NCBI GenBank assembly: GCA_027669155.1
Contig: JAQEDR010000011.1
Coordinates: 1-64,000, forward strand
Length of the DNA stretch: 64,000 nt
Source: Peptoniphilaceae bacterium AM52-5BH
GTDB taxonomy: Bacteria > Bacillota > Clostridia > Tissierellales > Peptoniphilaceae
Reading direction: 5' to 3'
Positions 59,864-64,000 of the stretch are shown one piece after another. The notes beneath the pieces were generated by a model. The model did not search any database. It was not told the origin of the DNA and saw nothing but the letters and a program-made list of their open reading frames with translations. A program made the position numbers and the translations under genes. Each line of letters starts with the position of its first letter. The first letter of the stretch is position 1.

Positions 59864-60895
59864 ATGAAAAAGAATAATCTTAAAAGGGGAATACTAGCAA
59901 TAGCACTTGCTACAAGTTTCGTTCTAGGAAGCGGACAAAGCTTAACAAATGTACATGCAGCTAACGAAGTTAGCCAAGAGAAAAGCGCAAAGGAAATGTA
60001 CGAAGATTCTTTTAAACAATTAAAGGATACTTACAATTCTTACCTTAACTTATATGATGACTACACTTATATAAATTCAACATCTTATCCAAAGGCTTCT
60101 TTTGATGGAATAATGACAAAGACTAAAGCTTACCTAGAAGAAGAGAAAGTTTTAACTAGTGATGAAGAATACAAACTAGAAGCAGAAACAGCTATGTCTC
60201 AATTGTCCCTACTAAATGAAGCAAAAGATAAGCTAGACGGAGAAAGTGTTGATACAGAAACCCTAGCCAAATTATTGATGGAATCTCAAGATTTCGTGAG
60301 AAATGATTCCAATTATAAAAATGCTCCAAAAGATAAAAAGGACCTTTATGATCTTGCAATCACAAATGGTTACCTAGTTTTCAATAAAGGATCTAATAAA
60401 TTATCTGAAGGTGAATATGAAAAGGCAGTGGCAGATATAAGAGAAGCAAGAGAAGCTATAATCAGAGCTGTCAAGGAAAATGCTGCAAAAGAAGAATTAG
60501 GCACAAAAATTAAAGAAACAGAAGAAATTGTTAAAAACAAGGACAAATACACCGAAAATACCTACAAGATGTTTGACCTTGCTCTAACAAGCGCAAAATC
60601 AATAGAAAACAATCCTAATTCTAAGCTTGAAGAATATGAAGAAAGCATAAAAAGTTTAAAGGAAGCTACAGAAGGTCTTGAACTAAAAGAAGATGCTGAT
60701 AAAATCAAAAAAGCCCTAAAAGAGTTAAAGGCAGCTAAAGAAGAGCATGAAATAACAGTTAAGGCTTGCAAGATGCTCTTAAACTACCCAGCCATAGAGA
60801 AGAATAACGGCGATAGAATCAGAGCTTACCTCGAAAAATCTGCTAAGGTAATTGAGAGAGCTAACAAAATCTTAGAACATTACGGAATGAATTAA
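59864..60895 (+). CDS. Secreted all-helical protein, FIVAR-like repeats plus shared C-terminal module
   Basis: A 343-residue exported protein. Signal peptide to about residue 32 (NVHAA-N). The body is Lys/Glu/Ala-rich and helical, with FIVAR-like three-helix units (YTENTYKMFDLALTSAKSIE; LEEYEESIKSLKEATEGL). The last 55 residues (AAKEEHEITVKACKML to the end, with LNYPAIEKNNGDRIRAYLE) closely resemble the C terminus of the next gene's product. There is no sorting signal, so it is presumably released or held by another surface structure. Function unknown. Confidence 0.8.
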   Translation: MKKNNLKRGILAIALATSFVLGSGQSLTNVHAANEVSQEKSAKEMYEDSFKQLKDTYNSYLNLYDDYTYINSTSYPKASFDGIMTKTKAYLEEEKVLTSDEEYKLEAETAMSQLSLLNEAKDKLDGESVDTETLAKLLMESQDFVRNDSNYKNAPKDKKDLYDLAITNGYLVFNKGSNKLSEGEYEKAVADIREAREAIIRAVKENAAKEELGTKIKETEEIVKNKDKYTENTYKMFDLALTSAKSIENNPNSKLEEYEESIKSLKEATEGLELKEDADKIKKALKELKAAKEEHEITVKACKMLLNYPAIEKNNGDRIRAYLEKSAKVIERANKILEHYGMN

Positions 60896-60914
60896 ATAAG
60901 AAAAAGGAGTAAAA

Positions 60915-61448
60915 ATGCTTAAGAAAAAACTACTAGCCCTAATATTTACAATAAACTTTGCTTTTCTAGCAATAGCACCTGGTTTTCAAACTATATCTCC
61001 AGTTAGCATAAGTTATGCAGCTGAAGACGAAATAGCAACTCAAAGAGAACAATTACAACTTGGAGTTAACGATAGCGAAAATATTTTCGCATCTAGAGCA
61101 TATGGACTAATAAATAAAGAAAGTCTAAAGGCAGAATATAATGGGGCCTTAGAATATGCTAAGTCAGTCCTTAATAACAAAGACGCAAGCTATGAAGAGC
61201 TTAGAAATGCGACAATAGGACTTAATGAGGCTAAGAATAATATAAAAGAATATGGTAAGAAAATACTTGCAGTCCAAAAATTAAAAGATACTGTTGATGA
61301 GCACAAGCTTACTATAAAATCAATTAAGTTTATAATGAGTGAATATCCAGCTATAGCTCGTGCAATGGGTGAAAGAGCAAACGACCTCATAAGAAGAAGT
61401 AATGAAGTTATAGCAAGAGCAGAAAGAATAATAAGCCAATTTGAATAA
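60915..61448 (+). CDS. Secreted helical protein sharing the C-terminal module of its neighbour
   Basis: A 177-residue exported protein. Signal peptide to about residue 36 (SYAA-E), one FIVAR-like helical unit (about 65-110: AYGLINKESLKAEYNGALEY), and the same C-terminal module as the preceding gene: EHKLTIKSIKFIMSEYPAIA, then RSNEVIARAERI. Starts 19 bp after the previous stop with its own AAAGGAG, so the two form an operon ending at 61464-61490. Function unknown. Confidence 0.8.
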   Translation: MLKKKLLALIFTINFAFLAIAPGFQTISPVSISYAAEDEIATQREQLQLGVNDSENIFASRAYGLINKESLKAEYNGALEYAKSVLNNKDASYEELRNATIGLNEAKNNIKEYGKKILAVQKLKDTVDEHKLTIKSIKFIMSEYPAIARAMGERANDLIRRSNEVIARAERIISQFE

Positions 61449-61463
61449 GTTTTATAAGCAAGA

Positions 61464-61490
61464 TCGGCCAAACTGGCCGGTTTTTCTTTT
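61464..61490 (+). terminator. Terminator after the secreted protein pair
   Basis: CGGCC-AAACT-GGCCG stem followed by GTTTTTCTTTTT. Confidence 0.85.
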
Positions 61491-61561
61491 TATACTTGCA
61501 TTAAGTTATCTTTCTGGTTAAATATATAAGCAATTTACTTAATGAAGATAAAGGGGGATTT

Positions 61562-62119
61562 TTGGATACAGCATCATTATTGATCTTGTCAGTGGGCCTT
61601 GCCATGGATGCTTTTGCCGCAAGCATCTGCAAGGGTTTATCTGAGAAGACACATTCTATTAAAAACAGTTTGTCAGTTGGTTTTTGTTTTGGATTTTTCC
61701 AAGCCTTTATGCCAGTTATTGGCTTCTTGTTAGGAAGAAGATTTGCAGGAGCTATCAAGGCAATTGATCATTGGATAGCATTTTTCTTGCTTTTAATCTT
61801 AGGCCTTGAGATGATAAAAGAATCGAGAAATGCCTATTGTGAAGTTAACCGTGGCTTTGACTTCTTATCCCTATCAAAGATGGGAGTTGCTACCTCTATC
61901 GATGCTCTAGCAGTAGGAGTGGGACTTGCCTTTTTAAATATAGATATAGTAAAATCAGCATCTACAATAGGAATCGTAACTGCCCTTCTTTCGGTAGTTG
62001 GCTTTAAGATTGGGTCAAAACTCGGCATGAAGAGTAAGCAAATAGCAGAGCTTACAGGAGGAATAATCCTCATAGGTCTTGGAGTGAAAATTTTAATAGA
62101 GCACTTATTTTTACAATAA
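61562..62119 (+). CDS. mntP: Manganese efflux pump MntP
   Basis: A 185-residue, six-helix protein with the MntP repeat motifs: SVGLAMDAFAASICKGL in the first half and ATSIDALAVGVGLAFL in the second, with conserved Asp in each. Exports Mn2+. TTG start, with GGGGG 5-6 bp upstream. A promoter-like TTGCAT-17-TAAATA sits at about 61496-61524; no yybP-ykoY riboswitch is visible in the short upstream region. Confidence 0.93.
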   Translation: MDTASLLILSVGLAMDAFAASICKGLSEKTHSIKNSLSVGFCFGFFQAFMPVIGFLLGRRFAGAIKAIDHWIAFFLLLILGLEMIKESRNAYCEVNRGFDFLSLSKMGVATSIDALAVGVGLAFLNIDIVKSASTIGIVTALLSVVGFKIGSKLGMKSKQIAELTGGIILIGLGVKILIEHLFLQ

Positions 62120-62129
62120 TATCAACTAG

Positions 62130-62155
62130 AAAACTCCCCGACTAAGGGGAGTTTT
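62130..62155. terminator. Bidirectional terminator between mntP and uraA
   Basis: AAAACTCCCC/GGGGAGTTTT perfect stem between convergent genes, with T-rich sequence on the plus-strand side. Confidence 0.85.
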
Positions 62156-62162
62156 ATTTTGT

Positions 62163-63428
62163 CTACTGATTAATTAGATTTAATTTCTTAAGAAGGGTCA
62201 TAAAGGCAGATAGGACAACTGCCACAACTGAGGCTAAGACCATTCCTTGTAGTTGGATTGAACCAAACTTTAGAGAAAGTCCTGAAAGACCTGCTATAAA
62301 TATAACTGATGTCAAAACTAGGTTAATTGATTTAGAATAATCTACCTTCTGATCTACCAAGAGTCTTATACCACTTGTACCTATCATTCCATAAAGTAGG
62401 AAGGTTACTCCTCCTATTACATTTCCAGGAATTGTCTGGATAATTGCAGCCAAAGGTCCAAGGAAGGCCATGATTATTGAAATAACTGCAGCTCCTCCAA
62501 TAACTTGGACTGAGTAGACTCCTGTGATAGCCATAACCCCGATATTTTCTCCATAAGTTGTAGTAGGAACACCACCCACTAGACCTGATAGGGCTGATGA
62601 GAAGTTATCGGCAAATATTGATCTGTGTAGACCTGGTTCTTTTAATAAATCTCTTCCTATGATATTGCTCGTTACAACTTGGTGAGAAATATGCTCACTA
62701 GTAATTACTAAAATCACCGGAAGCATAGCAAGAATTGCACTAGCAGAAAACTTTGGAGCTGAGAAGTCTGGAATGGTAAAAAGGCTAGCTTCTCTTACTG
62801 GAGTAAAATCCACCATACCGAAAAATACAGCAGCAACATAGCCTACCACAATTGAGATTAGGATTGGAATTGTTGAGAAGAATCCCTTAAAGGCAACTGA
62901 TCCAATGATAGCTGTAAATAGTGTTATAAAGAAAACTAAAAAGTCTTTCTTTGAGGCTGTATCTGTCATAAGATTGGCCCCGATTGTTCCACCAGTTACA
63001 GTATTTCCAGCAAGCTCAAAGCCTATTAGGGCAACAACCGCTCCCATTGCTGCAGGTGGAAGAAGGACATCTATCCAACTTGTCCCAAACTTATATATTA
63101 CATAAGCTAAGATACAACCGAGAATTCCGACCACAATAAAAGCACCCTGAGCATATTGGAAACCTTCGCTTGCGATAATAGCTGTACCTGGAGCTAAAAA
63201 TGCGAATGAAGAACCCAAATAAGCAGGTGCTTTTTGTTTAGTAATTAATATAAATAATAAAGTTCCGATACCATTCATCAATAATACGATACCTGGATTA
63301 ATACCAAATAAAATAGGAACTAAGACACTAGCGCCAAACATTGCAAAAGTATGTTGGATCGACAAGGGTAATAATAATTTTAATGGAACTTTTTCTTCTA
63401 CTTTGTAGATTTTTTTAGAATTTTTCAT
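62163..63428 (-). CDS. uraA: Uracil permease (NCS2 family)
   Basis: A 421-residue, 14-helix proton symporter. LLPLSIQHTFAMFGASVLVP with the QH motif, AYLGSSFAFLAPGTAI, VILVITSEHISHQVVT (substrate-binding Glu region) and GGVPTTTYGENIGVMAITGV are the NCS2 uracil-branch signatures. No PyrR-type leader was seen in the 100 bp upstream. Single gene, convergent with mntP. Confidence 0.93.
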   Translation of the reverse strand: MKNSKKIYKVEEKVPLKLLLPLSIQHTFAMFGASVLVPILFGINPGIVLLMNGIGTLLFILITKQKAPAYLGSSFAFLAPGTAIIASEGFQYAQGAFIVVGILGCILAYVIYKFGTSWIDVLLPPAAMGAVVALIGFELAGNTVTGGTIGANLMTDTASKKDFLVFFITLFTAIIGSVAFKGFFSTIPILISIVVGYVAAVFFGMVDFTPVREASLFTIPDFSAPKFSASAILAMLPVILVITSEHISHQVVTSNIIGRDLLKEPGLHRSIFADNFSSALSGLVGGVPTTTYGENIGVMAITGVYSVQVIGGAAVISIIMAFLGPLAAIIQTIPGNVIGGVTFLLYGMIGTSGIRLLVDQKVDYSKSINLVLTSVIFIAGLSGLSLKFGSIQLQGMVLASVVAVVLSAFMTLLKKLNLINQ

Positions 63429-63525
63429 AATACCTCCCTAAATTTCCACATGATATTGTAGCAAAATAAAGGGAACTTGTCAAACTAAATAATTAAAATA
63501 AATTTCTAACTAACTATCTTACTAT

Positions 63526-64000
63526 TTATTTTTCACAAACTAATTCGACAATATTGTCCTCTATCCCAATAATTTTAAAACCTAGGTCCGTATGGATTTT
63601 ATAAGCATATGTTCGTGTTTTCTCAAAATCATTATGAAGATATTTTATATTTTTAAAGGAAAAAGCCTTATCGATTAAAAGTTTTAGACCAGCCTTGCCG
63701 TAACCCTGTCCCCTATACTCATTCTTAATTACAATACCTATATCTCTGGTGAGAAATCCTAAGCTTGAAGGATGAAAATTTACATCACCTACAAATGATT
63801 TTAAGTCTTCATCATAGATATAGGCGTAAAAATAATGACCTGGATTGAAAAAATAAATATCATACCATCTTTTCCGAAAGCTTCTATCGTGACTTATGCA
63901 CCCTGTAGTCTTATCGTATCCAGCAAATTTCAGATCATATCCTTTGTTGTAAGCCATAGTAAGAGGATCATTTAATAAACTTTTGGCAAAATCTAATTCA
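63526..64000 (-). CDS. GNAT family acetyltransferase, N terminus beyond window
   Basis: The open frame continues past the ATG at 63957 to the window edge (reading LDFAKSLLNDPLT before MAYNKGYDL), so the real start lies outside. The C-terminal part has the acetyl-CoA loop NEYRGQGYGKAGLKLLID and a last strand DLGFKIIGIEDN. Protein or small-molecule N-acetyltransferase; substrate unknown. Confidence 0.8.
   Translation of the reverse strand, partial: ELDFAKSLLNDPLTMAYNKGYDLKFAGYDKTTGCISHDRSFRKRWYDIYFFNPGHYFYAYIYDEDLKSFVGDVNFHPSSLGFLTRDIGIVIKNEYRGQGYGKAGLKLLIDKAFSFKNIKYLHNDFEKTRTYAYKIHTDLGFKIIGIEDNIVELVCEK

Noticed and set aside
61449..61561. yybP-ykoY manganese riboswitch ahead of mntP
   Set aside because: Only about 70 bp remain after the upstream terminator and none of the conserved loop sequences is visible.
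1..64000. tRNA, rRNA, CRISPR arrays or complete insertion sequences
   Set aside because: I scanned by eye for cloverleaf ends, rRNA-like blocks, regular spaced repeats and intact transposases and saw none; an exhaustive computational scan was not possible.

Overview
The window looks like a chromosomal segment of a low-GC Gram-positive anaerobe. The evidence is AT-rich DNA, AGGAGG-type ribosome sites, T-box leaders, ECF, BMP and MetNIQ transporters, a cell-wall anchored protein with an NPKTG sorting signal, FemX- and OatA-like wall enzymes, and HydE/HydF/HydG maturases of [FeFe]-hydrogenase. A Peptoniphilaceae (Anaerococcus-like) source is my inference; no rRNA or tRNA gene is present to test it.

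Layout. 1-0.82 kb and 9.58-10.46 kb hold two inverted copies of a large, gene-free, quasi-palindromic repeat. Between them are an NPKTG surface protein, pepD, hemZ, an ABC exporter with a small membrane protein, a decayed large serine recombinase, a CpXC protein, an ECF S component and an unknown protein. 10.4-16.9 kb carries two tandem ArAE-type membrane proteins, a nucleoside hydrolase with altered metal residues, GNAT, MATE, an MFS gene with a probable early frameshift, glutaminase and an HD protein. 17-23 kb is envelope-centred: NlpC/P60, OatA-like acyltransferase, MORN-like protein, threonine aldolase and a zinc-ribbon membrane protein. 23-28 kb is a nucleoside ABC importer (nupNOPQ order). 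28-30.4 kb is a glycerol module whose leader has a cre-like site and a terminator, followed by a 156-bp hairpin element.

30.8-37.2 kb carries DJ-1/PfpI, rlmH, an ATP-cone protein, a MacB-like ABC system with an extracellular-type partner, FemX and Nudix genes. 37.4-42.4 kb is a two-component system with its ABC transporter and a promoter with three CTTACA boxes at helical spacing. ileS at 42.9-46 kb has a T-box. AMMECR1-like and glutathione peroxidase genes follow. A Met T-box heads metN-metI-metQ-metQ (47.5-51.2 kb).

51.36-51.62 kb appears to hold a previously unannotated type I toxin-antitoxin locus organised like par/Fst of pAD1: a 32-residue hydrophobic toxin, a convergent ~62-nt antisense RNA, a shared bidirectional terminator and direct repeats that place antisense sequence over the toxin ribosome site. 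This is the most interesting item in the window.

51.7-55.7 kb encodes hydG-hydF facing hydE and a small Cys protein; no hydrogenase gene is in view. 55.8-59.7 kb has a degenerate HD protein, acyl-ACP thioesterase, mgtE and a CtpA-type protease. 59.9-61.4 kb has two adjacent secreted helical proteins sharing a C-terminal module. The window ends with mntP, uraA and a GNAT gene cut by the edge.
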